DNA of 64,000 nucleotides, taken from NCBI RefSeq assembly GCF_003318255.1, contig NZ_QOCF01000007.1, positions 186,001 through 250,000 of the forward strand, written 5' to 3'. Shown here piece after piece: positions 55,374 to 63,826 of this stretch (position 1 is the first letter of the stretch; each line of letters starts with the position of its first letter). Source of the stretch: Ruegeria sp. A3M17 (GTDB lineage: Bacteria > Pseudomonadota > Alphaproteobacteria > Rhodobacterales > Rhodobacteraceae). Below the pieces are notes generated by a model that made no database searches, was not told the origin of the DNA, and worked only from the letters and a program-made list of their open reading frames with translations. The translations under genes and the position numbers were made by a program.

Positions 55374-55764
55374 TTCTATCTCCTTTAATCGCAATCATCA
55401 TATTGCGCTGGTTGCACCTAGAGCTTCTCGTCATGCTGGCTCTGATTGCTTCTTCACTCCCTACATGTGCATGGCCCGCTATGCGGTTCAAGAGAACATT
55501 AATTATTCTTAAAGATGCGCCCCAATTGGAAGGCATCTTTTGGGTGGTATGCAGAGGGAAATTGACCAAAACATCGTATGTCAGTAATCAATATTAGTCC
55601 TTAAGCATCACGGTCATTTACTGACGGTGGTCGGGAATACATCCTGCGGTCGTAGTATACTGTGTTTTAATGCAAGTAAGTATAGGCTCTGAGCCGACAT
55701 CTGACGGTTTCAGTAGGTCATAGGGTCGGTTCGGTCTGCATTAAGGTCGGCTGAGCGGGACAAA

Positions 55765-55797
55765 GCCGGCATTCGATTTCTCGCACCGAATGTCGGC
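55765..55797. repeat. Intergenic hairpin with GCCGRCATTCG arms
   Basis: The inverted arms GCCGGCATTCG and CGAATGTCGGC (one G-T pair) enclose 11 bases. The arm sequence is related to the AGCCGACATTT fragments seen at 41400 and, in part, at 55692, so it seems to be part of a dispersed intergenic repeat; it may also serve as terminator for the dipeptidase-like gene that ends at 55825. Confidence 0.55.
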
Positions 55798-55824
55798 TTC
55801 CGAGATCGCGCTTTTAAAAGCCAC

Positions 55825-56652
55825 TTAGGTAGGGGGTCGGCAGTAGCCGTACCAAGCTCGATCTAACGTTGCGTTATGGGGCCGCATGTTTAGCACATAC
55901 ATCTGGTTCCCAAAATCAAAGTGCCAATACTCCGAGGGGTAATTTACAAACCCGGCTTCTGACATGACCCAGTACAATAAACGGCGGTGGATCAGAGCGG
56001 CATTGTCATCTTTGATATGACCAAGGTCAAACGCTTGCTCCAATTTGTCGGTATGGGCCGCAGAGCTAAGATCATCGAATGCAGCGCCCATATCCATTTC
56101 CTCACCAGTATCGAGTGAGCGGAGCATTACGTCGATTGAGGCCCCAGTTGAATGTGTCGGCCAGGTCGTCGCATCATCCAGATCGAACCTTCGAGGGTCC
56201 GAGCTGTACTGACTGGTCAGAGCTTCCAACTCAGCTTGGAGAAGATTTGGATGATCCTTTTTGACCTTTTCTAACGCCCATGCCCATAGACCGCATTGTG
56301 TATCAATTGGGCGATAGGCGTCATAAACAACAAGTTCACAACCAAAAGTTGCCAAGACTTTGTTTGCCGATAGAAGCATCGGGACCAAACTTTGACGGCA
56401 CCACATGCGAGGGAGACTCCCATCAATCCTCTTGCCGTATGGAGCGTTTGAGCCGTCCGAAACGTGATAATAGGGCAAGATTGCAATACCTTGCGCGCCA
56501 ATATCAATAAGCGCTTCCGAACCACGAGGATCTGAATCATCTATTTGGACAAAATGATAGTTTCGTGCGTCAAGGTCTCTATCCCTAGGCGGGATCGGCG
56601 GAAGCTCGGATTTTATCACTGACGGTTTTTCCTGTGTCGGGCTTTGGTTCAA
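55825..56652 (-). CDS. D-Ala-D-Ala dipeptidase (VanX/DdpX-like, M15D)
   Basis: This is a 275-residue protein of the VanX type. Visible elements are ELVVYDAYRPIDTQCGLW (the RP arginine region), the zinc site WPTHSTGASIDVMLRSLDTG (His and Asp) and the EYWHFDFGNQMYVL segment with catalytic glutamate and the third ligand histidine. No signal peptide, so the enzyme is probably cytoplasmic, as VanX. In gram-negatives such enzymes usually recycle D-Ala-D-Ala for use as nutrient rather than confer glycopeptide resistance. No VanH/VanA-like genes or dipeptide transporter are near. Confidence 0.82.
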   Translation of the reverse strand: MNQSPTQEKPSVIKSELPPIPPRDRDLDARNYHFVQIDDSDPRGSEALIDIGAQGIAILPYYHVSDGSNAPYGKRIDGSLPRMWCRQSLVPMLLSANKVLATFGCELVVYDAYRPIDTQCGLWAWALEKVKKDHPNLLQAELEALTSQYSSDPRRFDLDDATTWPTHSTGASIDVMLRSLDTGEEMDMGAAFDDLSSAAHTDKLEQAFDLGHIKDDNAALIHRRLLYWVMSEAGFVNYPSEYWHFDFGNQMYVLNMRPHNATLDRAWYGYCRPPT

Positions 56653-56787
56653 AGCTAGAGAACGTGACTAACCCATGCAAGAAATGTTTAGCTGACACAT
56701 GACATGCAGTCATTGGCGCGACGTGCAGCATCCGGCAAAATGGGCTCACAGCAGACATTTGAAAGTCAACAAATAGGAGCGACGGCC

Positions 56788-57027
56788 ATGAAGAAGCTTT
56801 CAGCTATACTTAATAGGTGGCCGGTCTTCTACTTGTTGCTCGTATGCTCGTTGATAATTGCCATGCAGATGGGCCTGATGATGGCCTGGCATTTTGGACT
56901 CGATTTCTTTGCAGATGATAAAGAACTGTTTGTTTACATCTTTAGTTGGGCATGGGTGGCTTGGGCTGTGACAGTGGTAGTCTTACTTTTGCAATTTATG
57001 AGTAATAAGTTTGGCGACCGAAAGTAG
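56788..57027 (+). CDS. Small two-helix membrane protein
   Basis: This is a 79-residue protein with membrane helices at about 12-35 (VFYLLLVCSLIIAMQMGLMM) and 48-70 (VYIFSWAWVAWAVTVVVLLL). ATAGGAG lies ahead of the ATG at 56788. No family is recognised. It is upstream of a 320-bp non-coding region and unrelated to its neighbours by orientation. Confidence 0.6.
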   Translation: MKKLSAILNRWPVFYLLLVCSLIIAMQMGLMMAWHFGLDFFADDKELFVYIFSWAWVAWAVTVVVLLLQFMSNKFGDRK

Positions 57028-57115
57028 TTGGAAAACTAGGAGCTTGCGCCGATGCCTGCTGGGCGGGTCATTGGTAGTTCACAATAGGGAGCCAAGGTTC
57101 GCTCTGCGGACCTTC

Positions 57116-57129
57116 CAGCCGTTCGCTGC
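57116..57129. repeat. Dispersed intergenic repeat core, copy 2
   Basis: The 14-base sequence CAGCCGTTCGCTGC occurs here, again at 62170-62183, and with one change at 54645-54658 (ATGC end). All three copies are outside intact genes in the accessory region. The surrounding 57028-57347 gap contains no gene I can support. Confidence 0.5.
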
Positions 57130-57272
57130 GCCAGTTTCCAACGGCCGCTGATTGCGCATCACGACATTGCGTTCCAACAGGCGGGCGGATTGCAGACCTT
57201 CACTGCGCTTTACACCAAGGTCTCCTATGCGTCCCCAGGCTGCTCTATGCTAGTATGGTAAACTTGGTGTTG

Positions 57273-57296
57273 GGAGCCTGTAAAGACACAGGCTCC
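57273..57296. other. Strong hairpin downstream of the DUF1254 gene group
   Basis: A perfect 9-base inverted repeat, GGAGCCTGT / ACAGGCTCC, with a 6-base loop. It lies 52 bases past the stop of the DUF1254-like gene at 57348. There is no T run on either side, so it is more likely an RNA-stabilising or Rho-assisted end than a simple terminator. Confidence 0.5.
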
Positions 57297-57347
57297 AGAG
57301 TTAAGATTGTTGGACCACCTGTATGGCAGAACTTGTAAGTAAGGCAC

Positions 57348-58328
57348 CTATTCTACTTTTCGGATAAACTGGGTCATATTGTAGCCGTATTCACCGTCGC
57401 TGACCATTTGGCTGGGTCCGTAATGGCGCATGAGTACGTTGAACTTTCCTGTGGTGTTGCCTTCCACAGTCGGGATGTTGTTTGGCATCCCGGCACACCC
57501 AAAGCGCAGCGTAAACGTTCCATCTGCGTTTTGCTCCGGGTTCATTTCACTAGAGACGTTTGCTACGTCGTTAAACATGTAACCGTCGGCATTATACACG
57601 GTCGCCGACCAGAAATACTCCGCTTCCGGGTCAACGAATGTGGTCTCATAGCAGGCGTCTGCATCAAAGTAGGGACTTGTCTGGTAGATATTGTCCAGCA
57701 CCATCGCGCCGCCCCAACCTCCAGCCGCACCAACATAATTCATGTAAGGTGTTTGGCCACTCTCAACGTTGCTGTAGGCTGTCGCCTGATGATAACCGTC
57801 ACTAAAATCGGCGTTCCCTTTGGCCTCGATTTCTTCAAACGAGGCCTCATCCCAGTCCTGTATGATGAACTGTTGTGGCTCTGGTGCTTCAACAACGAGA
57901 TTGTCGCGCAAATCCGCATCGAGTGTTCGCACGATCACAAATGCGAAATCCGTTTTTGCAGTAATATTGTAGCGACCCGGCCCATAGATCATGCGCTGCG
58001 TTTCATGGTTTTCATCGATGATCTGGGTCGTCACGTATTTGTCTGTCTCAGGGATGGTGATGTACACTTCCCGACTGGACACATCGAACACTGAGGTCGA
58101 ATAGTCCGTGTCGCGGTTCATGCGTACGACAAACTGCTCAGCCGGATCGCTACTTGGCACTGGCATCTTCAGGAAGGTATTGATGCTGCCGGCCTTTTCG
58201 ATGATGGCTGCAAATCGCAAGTTGGTATAAGCCTGCGGAAAGTTTTCTTCAGTTACGATGGTCGGCTCGGCTTGAGCGAAGCTCGCCATCAACGAGGCAG
58301 TTGTGGCGAGTAATAAGGTTTTTTTCAT
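57348..58328 (-). CDS. DUF1254/DUF1214-family exported protein
   Basis: This is a 326-residue exported protein with signal peptide KKTLLLATTASLMASFAQAE. The DUF1254 part has FVVRMNRDTDYSTSVFDVSS, EVYITIPETDKYVTTQIIDE and HETQRMIYGPGRY; a DUF1214-like C-terminal part contains EYFWSATVYNADGYMFND and LRFGCAGMPNNIP. The family has no settled biochemical role. It belongs with the larger family member at 58864-60438. Confidence 0.82.
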   Translation of the reverse strand: MKKTLLLATTASLMASFAQAEPTIVTEENFPQAYTNLRFAAIIEKAGSINTFLKMPVPSSDPAEQFVVRMNRDTDYSTSVFDVSSREVYITIPETDKYVTTQIIDENHETQRMIYGPGRYNITAKTDFAFVIVRTLDADLRDNLVVEAPEPQQFIIQDWDEASFEEIEAKGNADFSDGYHQATAYSNVESGQTPYMNYVGAAGGWGGAMVLDNIYQTSPYFDADACYETTFVDPEAEYFWSATVYNADGYMFNDVANVSSEMNPEQNADGTFTLRFGCAGMPNNIPTVEGNTTGKFNVLMRHYGPSQMVSDGEYGYNMTQFIRKVE

Positions 58329-58378
58329 GTTGTGATCCTACGTTTTACTTCGGTTTTCACTTTGTTTGGCTTGGTATT

Positions 58379-58780
58379 TTAGGCTTCTGAATACTGGTTT
58401 CTGCTGATTGCGTTCCTCATAGAAACGAGGAAACAAACCAAGCAGATCGCCCAGATAACACCCTTCAGAATGACTGAATTTACGTCTTCGTGGGGGTGGT
58501 CAGGGCGGAATGTCTCCTGTCTGAGCCAAGCCTCCAGGTGCGCCGCAAACGGAACAAACATTCCTCCGGTTGCGTAGGCCCAGGCCGAGGCCATTAGCGT
58601 CGGCCCCCAAATGGCACCGCTGCGCCAGACAAGAGCTGCCGCCAAAAGCAACAAGCCACACAAATAGTCTTCGATCATTGTTGTGGCGTTGATGGAAAAG
58701 TATCCAACGCCTCTGCGCGCTGTTTCGCCAACTAGAAAAACAGCGACCATCAGCCATGTTAAGTAGTAGACAATTTTCAT
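58379..58780 (-). CDS. Small membrane protein of the DUF1254 group
   Basis: This is a 133-residue protein with about four membrane segments: YYLTWLMVAVFLVGETARRG, YLCGLLLLAAALVWRSGAIW, MASAWAYATGGMFVPFAAHL and VIWAICLVCFLVSMR. The ATG at 58780 has AGGAAACAG upstream; the longer reading from 58867 overlaps the preceding gene and is not needed. The gene is 83 bp after the large DUF1254 gene and 50 bp before the smaller one, so it is probably in their transcript. Function unknown. Confidence 0.72.
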   Translation of the reverse strand: MKIVYYLTWLMVAVFLVGETARRGVGYFSINATTMIEDYLCGLLLLAAALVWRSGAIWGPTLMASAWAYATGGMFVPFAAHLEAWLRQETFRPDHPHEDVNSVILKGVIWAICLVCFLVSMRNAISRNQYSEA

Positions 58781-58863
58781 ACTGTTTCCTGTTTCGGTTC
58801 TTTCGGAGAGCTTGGAATTCAAGACTGCGCCGGGCTCTGCGACCGCAGGCCCGGCGCACATGA

Positions 58864-60438
58864 TCAATCAAGCAGTTCGATGTCCCCAGGACGCCAGGTT
58901 TTTTCGAACCAGGGCTCGGTTGGGCTATAGAGCCGCAGAATTGCGAAGAAGCCTTTACCGGGAACAGTTTCGATCCAGTTGGTTTCCAAGCCTTCCGGAG
59001 CTTCCGGCCCAAAGTACAGGTCTACTGAACCATCTTCGTTGTAGGTCACCGAATCTTTGTGCTTTTCGCTGTTGTAGCTCGGAAACGGCTGACTTGTTTG
59101 AAGCTGCGAACGTGTTTGCGGATCGTAGAGTACGATAGACAGGAAGTTATCCGCAGGCGGATCGGCCGGGATGTTCAACCGATAATTCTTTCCACCATCA
59201 AGGTAGTCGCCATTCTCGTCCAAAGCGCCCCACGCATATTGCGACCCTTTCCCAATTAGTTTTAAGGTCATCGCCGGGGTGTTAACAGTCGCGAAGTAGA
59301 AGAACTCAGTCCGGCCATCAAGATCACGTCCTCCCGCACCTTCATCGCGCAGGAATTCGTAGTTTCCACCCGGAAATCCAACTTTCCAATAGCTTCCTTC
59401 GTAGATGAAGTCCGCTGGATTGCGTTCATACCAAAGCAAAGTGCGCGCTGTCGCGTTTGCAACCTCGGCCGCTTTGATCAGGATGTTCTTCATCCGCAAA
59501 TCCGGATTAAACGGCTTTCCTTTCTGAACACCGACGGATGCGAACAGTCCGCGCAGTTCAGGATCGAGAAACGGAACCGGCTCACGATCAATTACCGTAT
59601 GCAGCTCTTTGAAAAAGTCGAAATCGGTGGAGTGGATCGTATTATACGCCACACCTGACATATTGGTGAATTCCATCTCTGGCGGGTTGTCTTTCTGCGC
59701 CAACGGATAGATTTTCAATCCCTCGCGGAACAGGTTGCTGGAGAAATCCGGCTTGCCATCTTTCAGGAAGCCACGGGCAATGAACCAATTGATCCAACTT
59801 GTAGACTGAGCGACAAAATAGGTTTCACCGTCGATCTCGGTTTCCAGGCCGCCAACCGGCCCTTCCAGATCACCTTCGTAATCCGGTGGCAGGATCAGGT
59901 ATTTGCCACCTTTACCAGCATCCGGACCGGGCGCACCTGTGTCCACAACAAACCGAAAGAACGCGTCGTTGACCGTTCCCGGACCTGTGCCCGCCGGAAG
60001 TTCAATGACAGTCGGTCCGTCTTCCTCCAAATTAAGGATAGCGCTGACATAAACGGTGTCCGTATTGCCGGTCAGGAACAGAGAATTGCTGTCCATAAGA
60101 TCATCGAAGATCGACACGTGGTTGGAGCTGGTCTTGCCATCGCGCATCTCGCTGCGACGGATAGCTTCGAGCGATGCGGCGGGCATACCATTCAGGAATG
60201 TTTGTACACCGCGAATGTAATCGAGGTGGTTATAAAGTGCCTCTGCTGTAGCCGTAGTGGGAATACCGTCAAAAAATTCGATGTCGCCCACCCGAGTTGG
60301 ATACTTGTCGGGCGTGAGCAGTCCTTTCGGGATTTTAGTGTTATAGCCTGGTGTTGGGTCGTCGGCGTGCACCGGCCCGTTGAGCAAGCAAAACGAGAAA
60401 ATCGCGGCGCTGCATATCTTTAATGTCAAAAACTTCAC
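58864..60438 (-). CDS. DUF1254/DUF1214-domain exported protein
   Basis: This is a 524-residue exported protein with signal peptide LKICSAAIFSFCLLNGPVHA. The DUF1254 domain (about 45-300) includes NHLDYIRGVQTFLNGMPAAS, VSIFDDLMDSNSLFLTGNTD and TVYVSAILNLEEDGPTVIEL; the DUF1214 domain near the C-terminus has NFLSIVLYDPQTRSQLQTSQ and GSVDLYFGPEAPEGLETNWI followed by PGKGFFAILRLYSPTEPWFE. Such proteins are frequent in proteobacteria, but their substrate is not known. It is preceded by a palindrome and by the Asp/Arg-rich small exported protein. Confidence 0.88.
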   Translation of the reverse strand: MKFLTLKICSAAIFSFCLLNGPVHADDPTPGYNTKIPKGLLTPDKYPTRVGDIEFFDGIPTTATAEALYNHLDYIRGVQTFLNGMPAASLEAIRRSEMRDGKTSSNHVSIFDDLMDSNSLFLTGNTDTVYVSAILNLEEDGPTVIELPAGTGPGTVNDAFFRFVVDTGAPGPDAGKGGKYLILPPDYEGDLEGPVGGLETEIDGETYFVAQSTSWINWFIARGFLKDGKPDFSSNLFREGLKIYPLAQKDNPPEMEFTNMSGVAYNTIHSTDFDFFKELHTVIDREPVPFLDPELRGLFASVGVQKGKPFNPDLRMKNILIKAAEVANATARTLLWYERNPADFIYEGSYWKVGFPGGNYEFLRDEGAGGRDLDGRTEFFYFATVNTPAMTLKLIGKGSQYAWGALDENGDYLDGGKNYRLNIPADPPADNFLSIVLYDPQTRSQLQTSQPFPSYNSEKHKDSVTYNEDGSVDLYFGPEAPEGLETNWIETVPGKGFFAILRLYSPTEPWFEKTWRPGDIELLD

Positions 60439-60496
60439 TTTGTTTTCCTTTATGGTCTGTTTTCGTTTTTGTCAGGATACTTCGGCCCTTGCGGTG

Positions 60497-60512
60497 TCCA
60501 ACTACAGTTGGA
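60497..60512. promoter_or_regulatory. Palindrome upstream of the DUF1254 gene
   Basis: TCCAACTACAGTTGGA has 7-base inverted arms around two bases. It lies 59 bp before the DUF1254 start in the 87-bp gap after the small Asp/Arg-rich gene. It may be an operator, or an RNA hairpin processing the transcript between the two genes. Confidence 0.45.
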
Positions 60513-60525
60513 GATGCAATTTCGT

Positions 60526-60786
60526 CTATCCGTCGCTGTTCCGGTCTTGCCGTCCGTCCTGCTTGCAATCGCGTTTGTCTTTCCCCGCACCTTCGGCCTG
60601 ACGGCAGTCCTGACGATCATCGGAACGGTCATCGCGGTCGTCTTGACGGTCACCCCTGCGATCTTGCCGTCGATCAGAGCCCTGAGTTTGAGCGAATTGA
60701 ATATGAGGTGAAACGCCACTGGAAAGTTCGAAATGAACCGGTATCGCAGCGCCTATGACGAGTGCAGCGGCCGCAACTAATGACAT
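60526..60786 (-). CDS. Small exported Asp/Arg/Gln-rich protein
   Basis: This is an 86-residue protein with a signal peptide (RMSLVAAAALVIGAAIPVHF) when the ATG at 60786 is used. The second half is made almost wholly of Asp, Arg and Gln with two cysteines (DRRQDRRGDRQDDRDDRSDD, then RQDCRQAEGAGKDKRDCKQD). The two cysteines, 14 residues apart, are likely joined in the periplasm. Similar short proteins occur in other alphaproteobacteria. It is divergent from the LysR gene with the operator between, and heads the DUF1254 group. Confidence 0.65.
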   Translation of the reverse strand: MSLVAAAALVIGAAIPVHFELSSGVSPHIQFAQTQGSDRRQDRRGDRQDDRDDRSDDRQDCRQAEGAGKDKRDCKQDGRQDRNSDG

Positions 60787-60928
60787 TCTCAAATGAAGCA
60801 AGAAATCCAGTGCACGTATTCCTTCTCTGCTTGGGAGAGGTATGAGCAGTCTATGGTTTCGAAGTATCCAAGCAACTCCCATGTCCTCAATCATTGTAAA
60901 ATGGTATGTGGTTCTGGCAGTCGAAACA

Positions 60929-60944
60929 ATTGATCGCTATCAAT
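60929..60944. promoter_or_regulatory. LysR-type operator
   Basis: The inverted repeat ATTGATCGCTATCAAT (6-base perfect arms, 4-base centre) contains the LysR T-N11-A pattern. It sits 7 bp upstream of the lysR-family start and 142 bp from the start of the divergent Asp/Arg-rich gene. It is a strong candidate for autoregulation and control of the DUF1254 group. Confidence 0.75.
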
Positions 60945-60951
60945 AGTGGTT

Positions 60952-61869
60952 ATGAAGAAATTCAATATTGCCTCTCTTGATGGACAACTTCTGATCACCT
61001 TCTTGACGGTGCTGGAAGAATCTTCAGTCTCCAAGGCGGGTATTCGCCTTGGAGTTACCCAATCAACGGTCAGTCATGCGCTCGTGCGTCTCAGAGACTT
61101 TTTTGACGACCCCCTCTTTGTGCGCTCGGGTCAGGCAATGTTGCCGACGGATCGCGCAAACTCTTTGAGAATTCCCGTTCAAAACGCGCTGGATGCCCTT
61201 CAGAAGCTCACTTTCGAGCGCAGATTCGAACCCGAGACCGAAGACCTCTTCTTCATCGTTGCTGCAAATGACATGCAACGCGATTTGATCTTTCCCAAGT
61301 TGCTGCGTGAACTGCGTGACGACGGCGTGTCGGCCGCATTCGAGTTCATTCCCTCAGGTCATCCAACTTCGGGTATGATGCGCGAAGCTCGCTGTCATCT
61401 TGCGCTGACGCCATTCCCACCGGATGCAACAGACATTGTGCAAAAACCTATCCTCCACGGGCAAATGATGTGCTTTTTTGACGGTGCAGTTCGGAAAGCC
61501 CCTGCGACGTGGGAAGAATATTGTCAGGCAGACCACCTTACGGTGCGATTTCCAGATGGGGGAACATCCCTAAGGGCACTGACTGGAGTGGACAAATCAG
61601 GAATCCGCGAGGCACGGATATCCGTGCCAAACTTCAGCGCTATCCCTTCGTTCGTCAAAGGGTCAGATTATCTCGCGACAGAAATGAACCTCATGAAACT
61701 GAGTGTTCTGAGCGAGCTTGAAATGGCACCGCTACCAAACCCATCAGATTCCTTGACGATTTACATGAGCTGGCATCAACGCAGCACCAACGATCCGGCC
61801 CACTCTTGGCTACGAGAAAAGATCTCGTCCATCGCAGATGAGGTTATGGAAACTGTTGCAACCTCTTGA
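60952..61869 (+). CDS. LysR-family transcriptional regulator
   Basis: This is a 305-residue LysR protein. The winged helix-turn-helix is at about residues 8-65: SLDGQLLITFLTVLEESSVS, KAGIRLGVTQSTVSHALVRL and RDFFDDPLFVRSGQAMLPTD. A two-lobed ligand domain follows (for example DLFFIVAANDMQRDLIFPKL). An ATG at 60952 is the start; a GTG two codons earlier is less likely. It is divergent from the DUF1254 group and separated from it by the operator described at 60929-60944. Confidence 0.9.
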   Translation: MKKFNIASLDGQLLITFLTVLEESSVSKAGIRLGVTQSTVSHALVRLRDFFDDPLFVRSGQAMLPTDRANSLRIPVQNALDALQKLTFERRFEPETEDLFFIVAANDMQRDLIFPKLLRELRDDGVSAAFEFIPSGHPTSGMMREARCHLALTPFPPDATDIVQKPILHGQMMCFFDGAVRKAPATWEEYCQADHLTVRFPDGGTSLRALTGVDKSGIREARISVPNFSAIPSFVKGSDYLATEMNLMKLSVLSELEMAPLPNPSDSLTIYMSWHQRSTNDPAHSWLREKISSIADEVMETVATS

Positions 61870-62759
61870 ACCCAAGCCGTGCAGTATCGACGGTCTTTAT
61901 TTAAGCCGTTTGCTGCCAACCCAGCAACAAGCGCAATTATGGCAATTGAGCAACGAGCGGAGCGCTACGCCAGGCGCCGTACCGCCCTGCCTGTACACCA
62001 TGTCGGCAGAACTGAGCAGGCGCTGTACAGTCGTTTGGGCTCGTTACTGCCGTTAGCTGCGAAGATCACCAAGGTCGGCTCTGGGCCGTCCTTTCGGCGA
62101 CCAAAGTCAGCAATGCGCGCTTCGCGCCATTTTAGGCGGGGCGCAGCATTCGGGACTCTGGGCTCGGAGCAGCCGTTCGCTGCAATCTGCCTGAACGCCC
62201 GCTTTTCCGCCAGTGAGCTGATTTTGTATTCATAGGTCCAGAGCCTAAGGCACTGATTTAACAACCCGCAGGTCATTTTTGTCGGTTAAGGCGGACCTTT
62301 GGCTGTGACGTGAGTGACCTTAGACACCCTCGCCCCCAAGCTGCAGCAGTAAGCAAGCGCTCGTCGGCCTTTAGGTGTCCGCAAAGGGTCGCTTAGAAAG
62401 ATATTTGATATCATATAGTTATAAAAATCCCTCCCACGTGAAGTAAGTAAACGCTCGTTAGAACGACCGTTAATTGCCCTGTTGATTTCGTAAAGTGGAA
62501 CCTACTGAGCACTTCATGAGCATTCCATCTAATTGTAGCAGGGTTGAGGTGTCCGATGCGCTGAACGCTTCACCCTAACCAGCCAGCTTATGATGCACTT
62601 TCGGCGTGTCTTTCTTGGTCGTGTCGTAAGGCGGCGGAACTTCGGTCCCGCCAGATTACTTCTGCGTGTCTGTGCACAAGGGCGTAATCCATTGAAAAGC
62701 CAAGTTGCACGCAATGCGTGAAGCAAACAATCAACCCATATCAAACGGAGCCAAGAGCA
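61870..62759. other. 890-bp non-coding stretch with repeat fragments and gene debris
   Basis: No gene is supported here. It contains a copy of the dispersed core CAGCCGTTCGCTGC (62170-62183) within a longer repeat-like stretch (62060-62200), an AT-rich segment around 62400-62430, and a short minus-strand remnant near 62575-62655 reading SGGTEVPPPYDTTKKDTPKV then HHKLAG before a stop, with an upstream in-frame stop and no start. It looks like the scar of past insertions or deletions. Confidence 0.5.
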
Positions 62760-63770
62760 ATGAAAGCCTCTGAACTCAATACTGAAAATGTCGTGGTCGC
62801 ATGCGACGACATACCTGTCACATCAATATCAAAGGACCCCCGATTTTGGTTTCGTTCTGGTGAAGCACCGAGCGCCGACCACATCGATACCCTAGCGAAA
62901 GCCTTACGGTCTGGCCGAGAACTCGACCCGATACTGCTCTGGCGGGAATGCGATGATACCGGCAGCCATACCGGGCGATTGATCATCATGGATGGCCACC
63001 ACAGGACCGAGGCATACTATCACCACTTCGAAACCCACAGGGTTGACCTAAGAGATGCTCCTCTGGTTCCCGTTCTTGTTCACGAATGCCTGCCTATGGT
63101 TGCCCGTTTGGTGGCACTGGCGGCGAACACAAAAGACAGTAAGCCCTTGATGCCAGCAGAGCGGAACAACGCCGCATGGCGGTTGGTTCGCGATAGCTTG
63201 CAGTGGACGGGTAAGAACTGGCAGAGCCAGATAACCAAGTTACAGATCGCACATGCGTCAGGGGTCTCAACACGAACCGTTCAACGCATGAACAAGGTGT
63301 TTAAGTTGATGACCGAAGCAGAGCACATTCCGACCGGGGAGTGGTGGCAGGACAATCAGTGGAAGGTCCAACTCGACGACGCTTGGACGCCTCCCAGCAG
63401 TGAGGAATTGGAAGCAATGACCAACGACGCTGCGAATGCAATCAGCAAGGTTTTGACCGATGCCAAGCTAAAGCGGGATGAGGATGTCCTTACAGTGTTG
63501 TGCAAGGTGTTCGACCCTTGGCGATTGAAGCAGATCACCGCAGAATTGTGGGAGAGCGATGTACTGGACGCTGACGAAGAATTTGCGGACACCAGCATCG
63601 TTGACCGAAGGCGCACCGCAAGGACGCCTGTAGGGGACACTGAACGACCGCTTGATGCGTTGCTGAGAGCGGCCAACGACGACGAAGGCAGCAACTTCAC
63701 ATACAACCCCCGGCGCAACTTCAAAGGACGCGTGGACACGTTTTCAGACGACGCTCTCAGTTTGGATTAA
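62760..63770 (+). CDS. Orphan ParB-like nuclease-domain protein
   Basis: This is a 336-residue protein with an N-terminal ParB/Srx-like domain: SISKDPRFWFRSGEAPSADH, IDTLAKALRSGRELDPILLW and the signature-like RLIIMDGHHRTEAYYHHFE (GHHR in place of the ParB GERR/GHRR). A helix-turn-helix follows at about 165-190 (ITKLQIAHASGVSTRTVQRM). The C-terminal third is variable and acidic. The ATG at 62760 has GGAG 9 bases upstream. No ParA is adjacent, so it is not a normal partition operon; it may be a regulator or nuclease of a mobile element. Confidence 0.78.
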   Translation: MKASELNTENVVVACDDIPVTSISKDPRFWFRSGEAPSADHIDTLAKALRSGRELDPILLWRECDDTGSHTGRLIIMDGHHRTEAYYHHFETHRVDLRDAPLVPVLVHECLPMVARLVALAANTKDSKPLMPAERNNAAWRLVRDSLQWTGKNWQSQITKLQIAHASGVSTRTVQRMNKVFKLMTEAEHIPTGEWWQDNQWKVQLDDAWTPPSSEELEAMTNDAANAISKVLTDAKLKRDEDVLTVLCKVFDPWRLKQITAELWESDVLDADEEFADTSIVDRRRTARTPVGDTERPLDALLRAANDDEGSNFTYNPRRNFKGRVDTFSDDALSLD

Positions 63771-63826
63771 ATCGGCTTCTGAGAGTATCCTAAACGATTA
63801 CCCGAGGTGGCCGTGGTGGCGGCACG

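Noticed and set aside
55241..55597. 118-codon plus-strand frame at the start of the exported-protein gene
   Set aside because: It overlaps the signal-peptide region of a supported gene, has no ribosome site and no recognisable sequence.
61879..62235. 118-codon frame after the LysR gene
   Set aside because: It runs through dispersed repeat sequence and has a composition typical of chance open frames.
62529..62744. 71-codon minus-strand frame before the ParB-like gene
   Set aside because: No ribosome site; the more protein-like remnant there is in a different frame and lacks a start.
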